DNA of 64,000 bases, from NCBI GenBank assembly GCA_964609515.1, contig CAZSTZ010000001.1:1-64000 (forward strand), in the 5' to 3' direction. Position numbers and translations under genes: made by a program. Below are positions 34,334-43,003 of the stretch, one piece after another. The notes below the pieces were generated by a model, which worked only from the letters and a program-made list of their open reading frames with translations, had not been told where the DNA came from and made no database searches. The stretch's first letter is position 1. The number at the start of each line of letters is the position of its first letter. The DNA comes from CALKCV01 sp964609515 (GTDB lineage Bacteria; Cyanobacteriota; Cyanobacteriia; Cyanobacteriales; Microcoleaceae).

Positions 34334-34389
34334 AAGAAAAAATCAAAATTTGCTAATAGGTAATAGGTAATGCTGCCGATGGACTCTTG

Positions 34390-34647
34390 TCATCCAGCAT
34401 CCTTAGTTTCTGGGGAATAGTCGGCGATCGCGAAAATATAAACCCCATGTCCCACCAACAACAATAACCAGACACCAGTTACCCAAGGCGTCCAAGACCA
34501 TCTGGCCTTTTGGACGTTATGGACAAACCACAAACCAGAATTGCAAGCCGCAAAAATGGCCAGATGGACCGCAAAATTCATGCGATCGTCCAAACGTCGG
34601 AAAGCGGGGTCGTTTCGATCGGGTTCGCGAGGCCAACGAGGAGGCAT
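34390..34647 (-). CDS. 2TM domain membrane protein
   Basis: An 85-residue membrane protein. A charged N-terminus (MPPRWPREPDRNDPAFRRLD) is followed by two helices (MNFAVHLAIFAACNSGLWFV and WTPWVTGVWLLLLVGHGVYIF) joined by a short WSW turn. This H...N...W..P...W....L..H pattern is that of the 2TM domain family. Such small proteins are often regulators or accessory subunits attached to kinases, but no partner is evident. Upstream (34697-34737) are closely spaced GAGTACTC repeats that could be its operator. Confidence 0.7.
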   Translation of the reverse strand: MPPRWPREPDRNDPAFRRLDDRMNFAVHLAIFAACNSGLWFVHNVQKARWSWTPWVTGVWLLLLVGHGVYIFAIADYSPETKDAG

Positions 34648-34696
34648 AACTGTTCGATCCTTCAGAAGGTTAATTTGATATTGGCTATTTTAGCAT

Positions 34697-34737
34697 CTCA
34701 TACTCAGAACGAGTACTCACGACGAGTACTCATACTC
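34697..34737 (-). promoter_or_regulatory. GAGTACTC repeat cluster, possible operator
   Basis: Two perfect GAGTACTC palindromes (34711-34718, 34724-34731; 13-base period) are flanked by CTCATACTC (34697-34705) and a half-site TACTC. They lie 50-90 bases upstream of the 2TM gene start. The regular spacing suggests a protein-binding array. Confidence 0.45.
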
Positions 34738-34830
34738 AAAAAAAACCCAGCGGCCCTAGAGAGTCGGTCAAGAAATCCAGTTTTTTTGACAATACCTTCG
34801 CCATTTTTTCAAAGCGTTCCTCACCCGCGT

Positions 34831-34861
34831 GAAACCGGGAATATACGAAAAACCCGGTTTC
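34831..34861. repeat. Palindromic repeat, GAAACCCGG family
   Basis: GAAACCGGG (34831-34839) pairs with CCCGGTTTC (about 34853-34861). It lies in the 840-bp spacer 34648-35487, which carries no gene that I can support but holds the gltB leader elements. Confidence 0.65.
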
Positions 34862-35001
34862 TTCAATCTCCTGTCGCCAACCAACCAAGGCCATCCTCCT
34901 CCTTGTACTTGGACCAATTAATAACCGTCCAAACAGAAAAAAACCGATTTCACCAATTTTTCTTGCTTCCCCATCAATAGAAAACAAGTATGCTTAGATC
35001 C

Positions 35002-35201
35002 CGATCGCTTCCTTAAGAAATTCAATCCCCTGGCAAAACTTGTGAGAGAATAAAAGCCCTGAAAAACTAGCAACTTGTTATTCTAAAAATAAAATCCATT
35101 TTGGAGAAACCTTAAATAAAAATAAAATCAACTCCCACTTATGGATCGCAACTGCGGTTAGTGGAGGTTTTGACCGAATTACGATCGTTTCCTTAAGAAA
35201 T
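35002..35201. promoter_or_regulatory. Duplicated CGATCGYTTCCTTAAGAAAT box
   Basis: CGATCGCTTCCTTAAGAAAT (35002-35021) and CGATCGTTTCCTTAAGAAAT (35182-35201) differ at one base and are 180 bp apart, upstream of gltB. Each contains a near-palindrome centred on TTAA and is followed by an AACTYGTGA segment about 20 bases on. The function is unknown; regulation of gltB is inferred from position. Confidence 0.45.
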
Positions 35202-35325
35202 CCCACCGATTAATCGAACTCGTGACAAAATACACTCGCCAGCTAGCTATGACCAAAAATGCTTAACAAAAATTTACTCAAACCAGGTTTCACTTAGCTT
35301 GAAGTAATGCTATATTGCAAAGAAT

Positions 35326-35380
35326 CGACAAAAGCCAGTCGAGCTATTTGCCAAGTCAAAGCTCGGCAGAGTTTTTGTCG
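35326..35380 (+). promoter_or_regulatory. Structured leader hairpin upstream of gltB
   Basis: CGACAAAA (35326-35333) pairs with TTTTGTCG (35373-35380). Inside, CGAGCT (35340-35345) pairs with AGCTCG (35360-35365). This gives a two-part stem about 110 bases before the gltB start. It does not match the glutamine riboswitch consensus that I know. Confidence 0.45.
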
Positions 35381-35443
35381 CTTCGTCTCACTAAAAAAAA
35401 TAAATTAACGTGAGTAATTGTCGAACATAAGTCAAACAGAACA

Positions 35444-35457
35444 GACAGTTAACTGTC
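35444..35457. promoter_or_regulatory. 14-bp perfect palindrome before gltB
   Basis: GACAGTTAACTGTC is a perfect palindrome 30 bases upstream of the gltB ATG. It is not the NtcA pattern GTA-N8-TAC. It may be an operator or a leader hairpin. A GGAGA ribosome site follows at about 35472. Confidence 0.45.
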
Positions 35458-35487
35458 ATCTACTGAAGTTTTGGAGAATATATATAA

Positions 35488-38400
35488 ATGACAATAAAAG
35501 GAATACCAGCCAAACAGGGACTATACGACCCGCAGTTCGAGCATGACGCTTGCGGTGTGGGTTTCGTGGTTCACAAGCGCGGGAAAAAGTCCCACGACAT
35601 CGTAGAACAAGCACTTACAATTCTAGTAAACCTAGACCATCGGGGAGCTTGCGGTGCCGAAGCAAATACGGGAGACGGTGCGGGTATCTTAATGCAAGTG
35701 TCGCACCAATTCTTTAAAAAAGCAGCAGCCCAACAAGGTATAGAACTGCCAGATGCCGGACAATACGGCATTGGCATGGTCTATGCTTCCAGAGATGCTG
35801 CCACTCGGGAGAAAAGCCGTCAAGTCTTTGAAAAAATTGTCAAAGAAGAAGGACAGGAAATTCTAGGCTGGCGGGACGTACCTACAGATAACTCCACCTT
35901 GGGCAAAACAGCCCTGTTAAGCGAACCCTTCGTACAACAAGTATTCATAAAACGCACGGGGGAATTTGCCGACGAAGCGGCCTTCGATCGCAAACTCTAC
36001 GTCATCCGCAAGCGTTCCCAAAAAGAAATACGCTTCTCCACAGTCGATCCGTACTGGTATCCGTCGAGTCTATCCAGTCGCACCATCGTCTATAAAGGAA
36101 TGCTGATGCCGGTGCAGGTGGGGCCATACTACCCCGACCTTCAAGACCCGGACATGAAGACAGCATTAGCTCTGGTACACTCCCGGTTTAGTACCAATAC
36201 TTTCCCAAGCTGGGAGCGGGCTCACCCCTATCGCTATATTACCCACAACGGCGAAATCAACACCTTGCGCGGCAACATCAACTGGATGTACGCCCGACAG
36301 TCCCTCTTCCAGTCAGAACTATTTGGCGACGATATCGATAAAATCAACCCAGTAGTTAACTTAGACGGCAGCGACTCCCAGATTTTCGACAACGTGTTGG
36401 AAATGCTGACCTTAGGAGGGCGATCGCTCCCCCACGCCGTAATGATGATGATCCCCGAACCCTGGACGGGACACGAGTCCATGAGCGAGGAGAAAAAAGC
36501 CTTCTATAAATATCACTCCTGCCTGATGGAACCCTGGGACGGTCCCGCATCCATCGCCTTCACCGACGGCACCTTTATCGGCGCGGTACTGGATCGCAAC
36601 GGTTTGCGCCCCTCCCGCTACGTTGTCACCAAAGACGACCTGGTAATCATGGCATCCGAAGCGGGAGTATTGCCCGTAGAACCGGAAAACGTCGCCTTCA
36701 AAGGACGCTTGCAACCCGGACAAATGTTCCTGGTAAACATGGCGGAAGGACGTATCGTTGCCGACGAAGAAATTAAGAATCAAATCGTCACCGAACATCC
36801 TTACGGAAAGTGGCTCGACGAACAGTTAGTAGAACTTTCCCAACTAAAAGAAGGAACCGAGCCAGTTCCCAAGATAGAAGCAGAAAAGATACTCCAACAG
36901 CAAATGGCCTTTGGTTATACTTTTGAAGACCTGCGCTTGCTGCTAACGCCAATGGCACAAAATGGAGTAGAAGCAGTGGGAGCGATGGGAACCGATACGC
37001 CTTTGGCAGTTTTATCGGAACGTTCTAAACTGCTATACGACTACTTCCAGCAAATGTTCGCCCAAGTGACGAACCCGCCCATCGATTGTATCCGCGAAGC
37101 AATTATCACTTCCGCAGAAACCACCATCGGTCGCGAGGGTAACTTGCTGGAACCGACACCAGAAAGCTGTCACCTGATTTCGCTAAAAACGCCAATCCTC
37201 AGCAACGAAGAATTGGCAAAACTAAAGTCGGTTTCCGAAAGCGACTTCAAATCAACAACCCTGTCAATTCTGTTCGACCCCAAAGCGGGAAGTGGGGGGA
37301 TGGAAAAAACCCTCGACACCCTCTGCGAGGAAGCCGATAAAGCGATCGCCTCTGGAGACAACATCATTATTTTGAGCGATCGCGGAGTCAGCCGCGAAAA
37401 AGCACCAATTCCTGCTCTCCTAGCAGTCTCCGGCCTGCACCATCACCTAATCCGCCAGGGCACTCGCACCAAAGTAGGCATCGTCCTCGAATCCGGCGAA
37501 CCCCGGGAAGTACACCACTTCGCCGTCCTCATCGGCTACGGTTGCGGCGCCATCAACCCTTACATGGCTTACGAAACCATCGATGCCGGCATTCGCAACG
37601 GTTCCATCCTAGACGTTGACTTTGCCACCGCCAAGAAAAACTACATCAAAGCAGCCACCAAAGGCGTAGTCAAAGTAGCCTCCAAAATAGGCATCTCCAC
37701 CCTGCACAGCTATCGCGGGGCCCAAATCTTCGAGGCCATCGGCTTAAACCACTCCGTAATCGATAAATACTTCGCTTGGACGGCATCCCGCATCGAAGGC
37801 GTCGACCTAGAAACCATCGCTCTAGAAGCGATCCGCCGGCACGAGCGAGCCTTCCCAGAACGCCCCACCAACGGACACGCCCTAGATGCAGGCGGCGAGT
37901 ACCAGTGGCGCAAAGACGGAGAAAAACACCTGTTAAGTCCCGAAGCGATCCACGCCCTGCAACAAGCAGTGCGCGATGGCAACTACGACTTATTCAAGAA
38001 ATATTCAGCCATGCTCAACGAGGAGAACAAACACAAGTTCACCTTGCGCGGCCTGCTAGAATTTAAACCATCCCAAGCCATACCCATCGAGGAAGTCGAA
38101 CCCATCGAAGCGATAATGAAACGCTTCAAAACCGGGGCGATGAGCTACGGTTCCATATCCAAAGAAGCTCACGAAACCCTAGCGATCGCCATGAACCGCA
38201 TCGGCGGCAAGTCTAACACCGGCGAAGGAGGCGAAGATCCCGAACGTTACACCTGGACCAACGAACGCGGCGACTCCAAAAACAGCGCCATCAAGCAAGT
38301 AGCCTCCGGTCGTTTTGGCGTCACCAGCTTGTATCTATCCAAAGCCAAAGAGATCCAAATCAAAATGGCGCAAGGGGCAAAACCCGGGGAAGGCGGACAG

Positions 38401-40077
38401 CTTCCAGGGCGGAAAGTATATCCCCCCATCGCCAAAGTGCGCCACTCCACCCCCGGCGTAGGTCTGATTTCCCCGCCGCCCCACCACGACATCTACTCCA
38501 TCGAGGACTTGGCAGAGTTAATCCACGACTTGAAAAACGCCAACCGCGAAGCTCGGATCAACGTCAAACTCGTATCCGAAGCGGGAGTGGGCACCATTGC
38601 TTCTGGAGTTGCTAAAGCTCACGCCGACGTCATCCTCATATCCGGTTTCGACGGCGGCACCGGCGCGTCGCCCCAAACATCCATCAAACACGCAGGTTTG
38701 CCATGGGAATTGGGAGTCGCCGAAACTCACCAAACCCTAGTGTTGAACAACCTGCGCAGTCGGGTGGTAGTCGAAACCGACGGTCAGATGAAAACCGGTC
38801 GGGATATCGCGATCGCAGCCCTATTGGGAGCAGAAGAATTTGGCTTCTCCACCGCGCCCTTAGTCAGTTTGGGTTGTATTATGATGCGCGTTTGCCACAA
38901 AAACACCTGCCCCGTCGGCATCGCCACTCAAGATCCCCAACTGCGGGAGAAATTTACCGGAGAGCCAGAGTATGCGGTCAACTTTATGAAGTTCATCGCT
39001 ACGGAGTTGCGCGAGATTATGGCAAAACTCGGTTTCCGCACCCTTAACGAAATGGTCGGACGCACCGATAAGCTCGAAGCGATGAAAGCGATCGACCACT
39101 GGAAAGCCAAGGGCATCGATTTGTCTAAGATTCTCTACCAACCGGAAGTGGGTCCGGAAGTCGGGCGCTACTGCCAGATTCCCCAAGACCACGGTTTAGA
39201 TAAGTCTTTGGATCTGACCGTATTGCTGGAGCTGTGCAAGGGGGCGATCGAAAAGGGCGAACCGGTCAAAGCAACCCTACCGATTAAAAACACCAACCGC
39301 GTCGTCGGTACGATACTCGGTAACGAAATTACCAAGCGCCACTGGAACGGACTGCCCGAAGATACAGTCCATCTCCACTTCCAAGGCAGCGCCGGTCAAA
39401 GCTTAGGTGCCTTCGTTCCCAAGGGAGTCACTTTGGAATTAGAAGGAGAGGCCAACGATTATTTGGGCAAAGGACTCAGCGGTGGTAAGATTATCGTTTA
39501 CCCCCCGGCAGCCTCCACCTTCGTACCAGAAGACAACATCATCATCGGCAACGTTGCCCTCTACGGTGCCACCGACGGAGAAGCCTATATTTGCGGAGTG
39601 GCAGGAGAGCGTTTCTGCGTCCGCAACTCCGGCGTTAGCGCCGTAGTTGAAGCGGTGGGAGACCACGGCTGCGAGTATATGACCGGCGGCAAAGTCGTTA
39701 TTCTCGGTTCCACCGGACGCAACTTCGCCGCAGGCATGAGCGGCGGTGTAGCCTACATTCTCGACGAGAAGGGCGATTTTGCCACCCGTTGCAATACCGA
39801 GATGTCCGACATCGAACCTCTCGACGTGGAAGATTTGGCAGCGGTTCGCCAGATGGTTGAGAACCACGTCAAATATACTAAGAGTGCCAAAGGTTCCCGG
39901 GTTATCGCCAACTGGGAGGAAATGGCGCCGAAGTTCGTCAAGGTGATGCCGCGAGATTATAAGCGCGTCATCCTCGCAGTTAAGAAAGCGTTGGAGTCCG
40001 GCCTCAGCGGCGACGACGCCCTCAACGCTGCCTTTGAAGAAAACAGCCGCGACCTCGCCCGGATCGGCGGAAGTTAA
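35488..40077 (+). CDS. gltB: Glutamate synthase large subunit GltB
   Basis: A 1529-residue enzyme of ammonia assimilation, converting glutamine and 2-oxoglutarate to two glutamates. Cys22 (FEHDACGVGF), exposed after cleavage of a 21-residue propeptide, starts the Ntn-type amidotransferase domain (22-430). The central domain, the FMN-binding synthase domain (about 800-1200, with GGKSNTGEGGEDPER) and the 3Fe-4S cysteines (CIMMRVCHKNTCPVG) follow. The C-terminal beta-helix (GXXGXXXG repeats such as GGVAYILDEKG) ends it. The partner gltD lies about 1 kb downstream on the same strand, pointing to the NAD(P)H form rather than the ferredoxin form. The leader is long and structured. Length is typical. 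Confidence 0.95.
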   Translation: MTIKGIPAKQGLYDPQFEHDACGVGFVVHKRGKKSHDIVEQALTILVNLDHRGACGAEANTGDGAGILMQVSHQFFKKAAAQQGIELPDAGQYGIGMVYASRDAATREKSRQVFEKIVKEEGQEILGWRDVPTDNSTLGKTALLSEPFVQQVFIKRTGEFADEAAFDRKLYVIRKRSQKEIRFSTVDPYWYPSSLSSRTIVYKGMLMPVQVGPYYPDLQDPDMKTALALVHSRFSTNTFPSWERAHPYRYITHNGEINTLRGNINWMYARQSLFQSELFGDDIDKINPVVNLDGSDSQIFDNVLEMLTLGGRSLPHAVMMMIPEPWTGHESMSEEKKAFYKYHSCLMEPWDGPASIAFTDGTFIGAVLDRNGLRPSRYVVTKDDLVIMASEAGVLPVEPENVAFKGRLQPGQMFLVNMAEGRIVADEEIKNQIVTEHPYGKWLDEQLVELSQLKEGTEPVPKIEAEKILQQQMAFGYTFEDLRLLLTPMAQNGVEAVGAMGTDTPLAVLSERSKLLYDYFQQMFAQVTNPPIDCIREAIITSAETTIGREGNLLEPTPESCHLISLKTPILSNEELAKLKSVSESDFKSTTLSILFDPKAGSGGMEKTLDTLCEEADKAIASGDNIIILSDRGVSREKAPIPALLAVSGLHHHLIRQGTRTKVGIVLESGEPREVHHFAVLIGYGCGAINPYMAYETIDAGIRNGSILDVDFATAKKNYIKAATKGVVKVASKIGISTLHSYRGAQIFEAIGLNHSVIDKYFAWTASRIEGVDLETIALEAIRRHERAFPERPTNGHALDAGGEYQWRKDGEKHLLSPEAIHALQQAVRDGNYDLFKKYSAMLNEENKHKFTLRGLLEFKPSQAIPIEEVEPIEAIMKRFKTGAMSYGSISKEAHETLAIAMNRIGGKSNTGEGGEDPERYTWTNERGDSKNSAIKQVASGRFGVTSLYLSKAKEIQIKMAQGAKPGEGGQLPGRKVYPPIAKVRHSTPGVGLISPPPHHDIYSIEDLAELIHDLKNANREARINVKLVSEAGVGTIASGVAKAHADVILISGFDGGTGASPQTSIKHAGLPWELGVAETHQTLVLNNLRSRVVVETDGQMKTGRDIAIAALLGAEEFGFSTAPLVSLGCIMMRVCHKNTCPVGIATQDPQLREKFTGEPEYAVNFMKFIATELREIMAKLGFRTLNEMVGRTDKLEAMKAIDHWKAKGIDLSKILYQPEVGPEVGRYCQIPQDHGLDKSLDLTVLLELCKGAIEKGEPVKATLPIKNTNRVVGTILGNEITKRHWNGLPEDTVHLHFQGSAGQSLGAFVPKGVTLELEGEANDYLGKGLSGGKIIVYPPAASTFVPEDNIIIGNVALYGATDGEAYICGVAGERFCVRNSGVSAVVEAVGDHGCEYMTGGKVVILGSTGRNFAAGMSGGVAYILDEKGDFATRCNTEMSDIEPLDVEDLAAVRQMVENHVKYTKSAKGSRVIANWEEMAPKFVKVMPRDYKRVILAVKKALESGLSGDDALNAAFEENSRDLARIGGS

Positions 40078-40103
40078 GTTAGGCAAAAGGCAAAAGTTTG
40101 TAG

Positions 40104-40120
40104 GGTGCGCACCGCGCACC
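40104..40120 (+). terminator. GC-rich hairpin after gltB
   Basis: GGTGCGC (40104-40110) pairs with GCGCACC (40114-40120), 27 bases after the gltB stop. There is no T tract, so it may only be a dispersed repeat. The rest of the spacer to 40570 has CCCCATT-type repeats (about 40308-40332) and no convincing gene. Confidence 0.4.
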
Positions 40121-40570
40121 TTACACCACCGTTCCCCCATCAGAGTCAGTTGGCAGCGGATTTTGTAACGGATTTAACGGATGAGTAATTGTCTGCAATG
40201 GAGGGTGAGATTGACGTAACCCTAAGAAACCCAGAAGAAATAAGGCGATCGAGAACGGGAGCAAGTCAGTTTTGAAGTTTTCCCAAAGACTTAACGCTTT
40301 TTGGGAATGGGGAATGGGGAATGGGGAATTGGCGCATAAAGTCTTTTTGCTGCATATTCGATGCTCCCGACGTGCATCCCTCATTCTTGGTTAATTACAA
40401 AACTGACGTGCTCCCTCGAGAACTGATGAAACCGTTCTTTTAAGCTACCGTTATTACACGGGAACTCTAATTGGCGATAAGTGGCTATGTGTTGTAGTGA
40501 AATACTTAGAAAATGACGCTTTCGTATTAACTGCTTATTTCACAGACAAAATCAAAAAAGGAGAAAAACT

Positions 40571-40786
40571 ATGGCCTCTAGCGTAAAAGTTTGGTATGAT
40601 AAAGAAGGGGATTTTATGGAAGTTCTCTTCTCGGATCGACCCGGTTACATGAGAGAAACGGACAACGATGCCATTATGGAACGGGTGGATGAAGAGGGTA
40701 ATTTATTAGGTTTTTCCGTGTTGGGTGTCAGTAATTTGGCAACAGAAAAACCTTTAGTCGCTCAGTTGGTGGCGAACGTTAAGTAG
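40571..40786 (+). CDS. DUF2283 family protein
   Basis: A 71-residue protein, MASSVKVWYDKEGDFMEVLF, followed by an acidic beta-rich body (AIMERVDEEGNLLGFSVLGV). This is the DUF2283 pattern, in which 'Y...D.L.I.f' and 'D..G.l.Gi.il' are conserved. AAAGGAGAAAAACT supplies the ribosome site. DUF2283 proteins are often encoded beside DUF4258 toxins, but none is here. The gene sits between gltB and gltD and directly before a MITE-like element, so it may be an insertion into an older gltB-gltD arrangement. The function is not known. Confidence 0.75.
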   Translation: MASSVKVWYDKEGDFMEVLFSDRPGYMRETDNDAIMERVDEEGNLLGFSVLGVSNLATEKPLVAQLVANVK

Positions 40787-40788
40787 TA

Positions 40789-40941
40789 TTGTCATTGCGA
40801 GGGGGGGTGATATTCGTTAGATTATTGGTTCTTTCGTTAAGTCCCCCCGAAGCAATCTCACCAACTTTATGAGATTGCTTCGGCTGATTTAACGCTCGAA
40901 CCAAAAAGTTAACGAGTGTTATCCCGGCCTCGCAATGACAA
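40789..40941. mobile_element. MITE-like element with 14-bp terminal inverted repeats
   Basis: TTGTCATTGCGAGG (40789-40802) is the exact reverse complement of CCTCGCAATGACAA (40928-40941). Nested inside are GGTTCTTTCGTTAA against TTAACGCTCGAACC, and a 12-bp perfect stem (40849-40860 with 40870-40881, GAAGCAATCTCA). There are no ORFs. It resembles the widespread TCATTGCGAG/GAAGCAATC palindromic elements of bacteria and is inserted between the DUF2283 gene and gltD. Confidence 0.75.
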
Positions 40942-41043
40942 CAGAAGGATTTTTGCCCGTGCAAAGAAAGTAAGTAACTGAACAGTAAAAAGTTGGTGCG
41001 CCGTGCGCACCCAACAAAATTAAAATATAGAGAGGAGACATCT

Positions 41044-42528
41044 ATGGGAAAAGCAACAGGATTTATCGAATACGTCCGCGAATTACCGCCAGATTTAGAA
41101 CCACTAGAAAGGATTAATAATTGGGACGAGTTCCACCAACATTTAAGCGAGGAAAAACTCCGCAACCAAGGCGCTCGCTGTATGGACTGCGGCACTCCCT
41201 TTTGTCATACCGGCACCACTTTCGGCGGCATGGCAAGCGGCTGTCCTATTAATAACCTCATTCCCGAGTGGAACGATTTAATTTATCGGGGGTTGTGGGA
41301 GGAAGCTTTGGAACGCCTCCACAAAACTAACAACTTCCCCGAATTTACCGGTCGCGTTTGCCCCGCCCCCTGCGAGGGTTCCTGCGTCTTGGGAATTAAC
41401 GAACCACCGGTTACGATTAAAAACATCGAATGTTCGATTATCGATAAAGGTTGGGATGAAGGATGGGTCAAACCCGAACCGCCAGCAAAACGGACCGGCA
41501 AAAAAGTAGCGATCGTCGGTTCCGGCCCCGCAGGTTTATCCGCCGCCGCCCAACTCAATAAAGCAGGTCATTTGGTGACGGTTTTTGAAAGAGCCGATCG
41601 CCCCGGGGGTTTGCTCATGTACGGCATCCCCAACATGAAGTTAGACAAGCAAAAAGTGGTTCGACGCCGCCTCGATATCTTAGAAAAAGAAGGCGTTCGG
41701 TTCCAGTGCAATACAGAAATAGGTAAAGACTTGCCCGCAGAACATCTGCTCAAAGAATTTGATGCGGTCCTTCTCTGTACTGGCGCTACCAAACCCCGCG
41801 ACCTCCCCATCGAAGGACGGGAATTAAAAGGCATCCACTTCGCGATGGAGTTCTTAACTTCTAATACTAAGGCAGTTCTCGATCGCCACAAAAACGGCAG
41901 CTTTATCTCCGCAGAGGGTAAAGATGTGGTTATCATCGGCGGCGGCGACACCGGCACTGACTGCGTGGGAACTTCCATCCGCCACGGTTGCAACAGCATA
42001 GTGCAAGTGGAAATTATGCCCAAACCGCCGTTAACTCGGGCTCCTAACAATCCTTGGCCGGAGTGGCCGAAAATCTATCGCATGGACTACGGCCAGGAGG
42101 AAGCAGCGGCTAAATTCGGCGACGATCCTCGGGTTTATTTGACCACCGCCACCAAGTTCGAGGGCGACGAAAACGGACGGGTGAAAGCGATCCATTTAAC
42201 AGACATCGAGTGGGAGAAAAACGAGCAAGGCCGATTTATTCCCAAGCATATTCCCGGAACTGAAAGGGTAATGCCCGCGCAGTTAGTGTTGCTGGCCATG
42301 GGTTTCCTCGGCCCGGAACAACCTTTGCTAGATTCTCTGGGATTGGATCGCGATGCCCGGAGTAATATTAAGGCAGAGCATGGCAACTATGCCACCAGCA
42401 TCCCCGGAGTCTTTGCCGCAGGCGACTGTCGCCGGGGTCAAAGTTTAGTAGTCTGGGCGATAAACGAAGGTCGCGGCGCCGCCCGCGAGTGCGACCTTTA
42501 CCTCATGGGCAGCACGGATCTGCCTTAA
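41044..42528 (+). CDS. gltD: Glutamate synthase small subunit GltD
   Basis: A 494-residue flavoprotein. ATG 41044 is chosen because AGAGGAGAC precedes it. The N-terminal domain carries the iron-sulfur cysteines (CMDCGTPFC, SGCPINN, CPAPCEGSC). FAD binds at GSGPAGLSAAAQL and NAD(P)H at the second Rossmann motif, IIGGGDTGTDCVGTSIRHG. The end motif GVFAAGDCRRGQS belongs to the FAD site. It passes electrons from NAD(P)H to GltB. Its separation from gltB by a DUF2283 gene and a MITE-like element may weaken co-transcription. Length and motifs are normal. Confidence 0.95.
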   Translation: MGKATGFIEYVRELPPDLEPLERINNWDEFHQHLSEEKLRNQGARCMDCGTPFCHTGTTFGGMASGCPINNLIPEWNDLIYRGLWEEALERLHKTNNFPEFTGRVCPAPCEGSCVLGINEPPVTIKNIECSIIDKGWDEGWVKPEPPAKRTGKKVAIVGSGPAGLSAAAQLNKAGHLVTVFERADRPGGLLMYGIPNMKLDKQKVVRRRLDILEKEGVRFQCNTEIGKDLPAEHLLKEFDAVLLCTGATKPRDLPIEGRELKGIHFAMEFLTSNTKAVLDRHKNGSFISAEGKDVVIIGGGDTGTDCVGTSIRHGCNSIVQVEIMPKPPLTRAPNNPWPEWPKIYRMDYGQEEAAAKFGDDPRVYLTTATKFEGDENGRVKAIHLTDIEWEKNEQGRFIPKHIPGTERVMPAQLVLLAMGFLGPEQPLLDSLGLDRDARSNIKAEHGNYATSIPGVFAAGDCRRGQSLVVWAINEGRGAARECDLYLMGSTDLP

Positions 42529-42564
42529 TTGTAGGCAAAAGGCAAAGCTTTCCATTGCGCCGTA

Positions 42565-42585
42565 GAACAGGCATCTTGCCTGTTC
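42565..42585. repeat. GAACAGGCA hairpin repeat
   Basis: GAACAGGCA-TCT-TGCCTGTTC, perfect 9-bp stem, follows gltD by about 40 bases and may end its transcript. It is the same family as parts of 119-236, 61564-61590 and the coding copy near 63338. Confidence 0.6.
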
Positions 42586-42636
42586 GGTATCTAATTAATT
42601 TTGCCCAGGTACTTATTAAATAAAGAGACAAAAAAA

Positions 42637-42852
42637 ATGACAGAACCATCTCCCGAAACAGTTTACGACCATCTCAAAATGCTCGACCAACAAGCAGATA
42701 TTGTTACCAGCGCGGTTTATCGAGAGGAAGCTCAAGATGCTCTGGCAAGTCCTGAAGTGACTCCAGAGTGGAAAGAGGCGATTAGCGATCGGCTCAACGA
42801 AGCAAATCACAAACTCGAAATGCGCACCGTTACTGGTGGCGATAGCTATTAG
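42637..42852 (+). CDS. Small acidic hypothetical protein
   Basis: A 71-residue protein starting MTEPSPETVYDHLKMLDQQA at ATG 42637. A longer frame from 42601 is possible, but this start fits better after AAAGAGAC. It is helical and acidic with no cysteine, membrane segment or recognised domain (EEAQDALASPEVTPEWKEAI). A small terminator hairpin (AATCGC-TTTA-GCGATT, 42861-42876) follows the stop. It stands alone between gltD and a peroxiredoxin-like gene. The good coding character supports a real gene; the function is unknown. Confidence 0.55.
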   Translation: MTEPSPETVYDHLKMLDQQADIVTSAVYREEAQDALASPEVTPEWKEAISDRLNEANHKLEMRTVTGGDSY

Positions 42853-42860
42853 TTTGTAGT

Positions 42861-42880
42861 AATCGCTTTAGCGATTTTTA
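42861..42880 (+). terminator. Small terminator
   Basis: AATCGC (42861-42866), TTTA loop, GCGATT (42871-42876), then TTTA. It lies nine bases after the stop at 42852. Confidence 0.45.
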
Positions 42881-42888
42881 GTTCCCTC

Positions 42889-42921
42889 AGAAACCCGGTT
42901 TTTTCAAAAAACCGGGTTTCT
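42889..42921. repeat. Palindromic repeat, GAAACCCGG family
   Basis: AGAAACCCGG (42889-42898) and CCGGGTTTCT (42912-42921), with TTTTTTCAAAAAA between. This is a consensus-like copy. AATTGTT tandem heptamers follow at 42953-42986. Confidence 0.75.
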
Positions 42922-43003
42922 TATATAGGGAATAGGCAATAGAAAAATATTGTTAATTGTTAATTGTTAATTGTTAATTAAAAAATTGTCAATTGTTTCT
43001 ACC

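Noticed and set aside
35041..35487. Glutamine riboswitch in the gltB leader
   Set aside because: Structured sequence is present, but the conserved glnA-RNA sequence blocks that I know are not found.
40121..40384. Possible small membrane protein on the minus strand after gltB
   Set aside because: The frame has one hydrophobic stretch, but its start lies in CCCCATT repeats, its end in GCGCACC repeat DNA, and no ribosome site is visible. A similar GGCAGCGG-type sequence near 61676 suggests it is repeat DNA.
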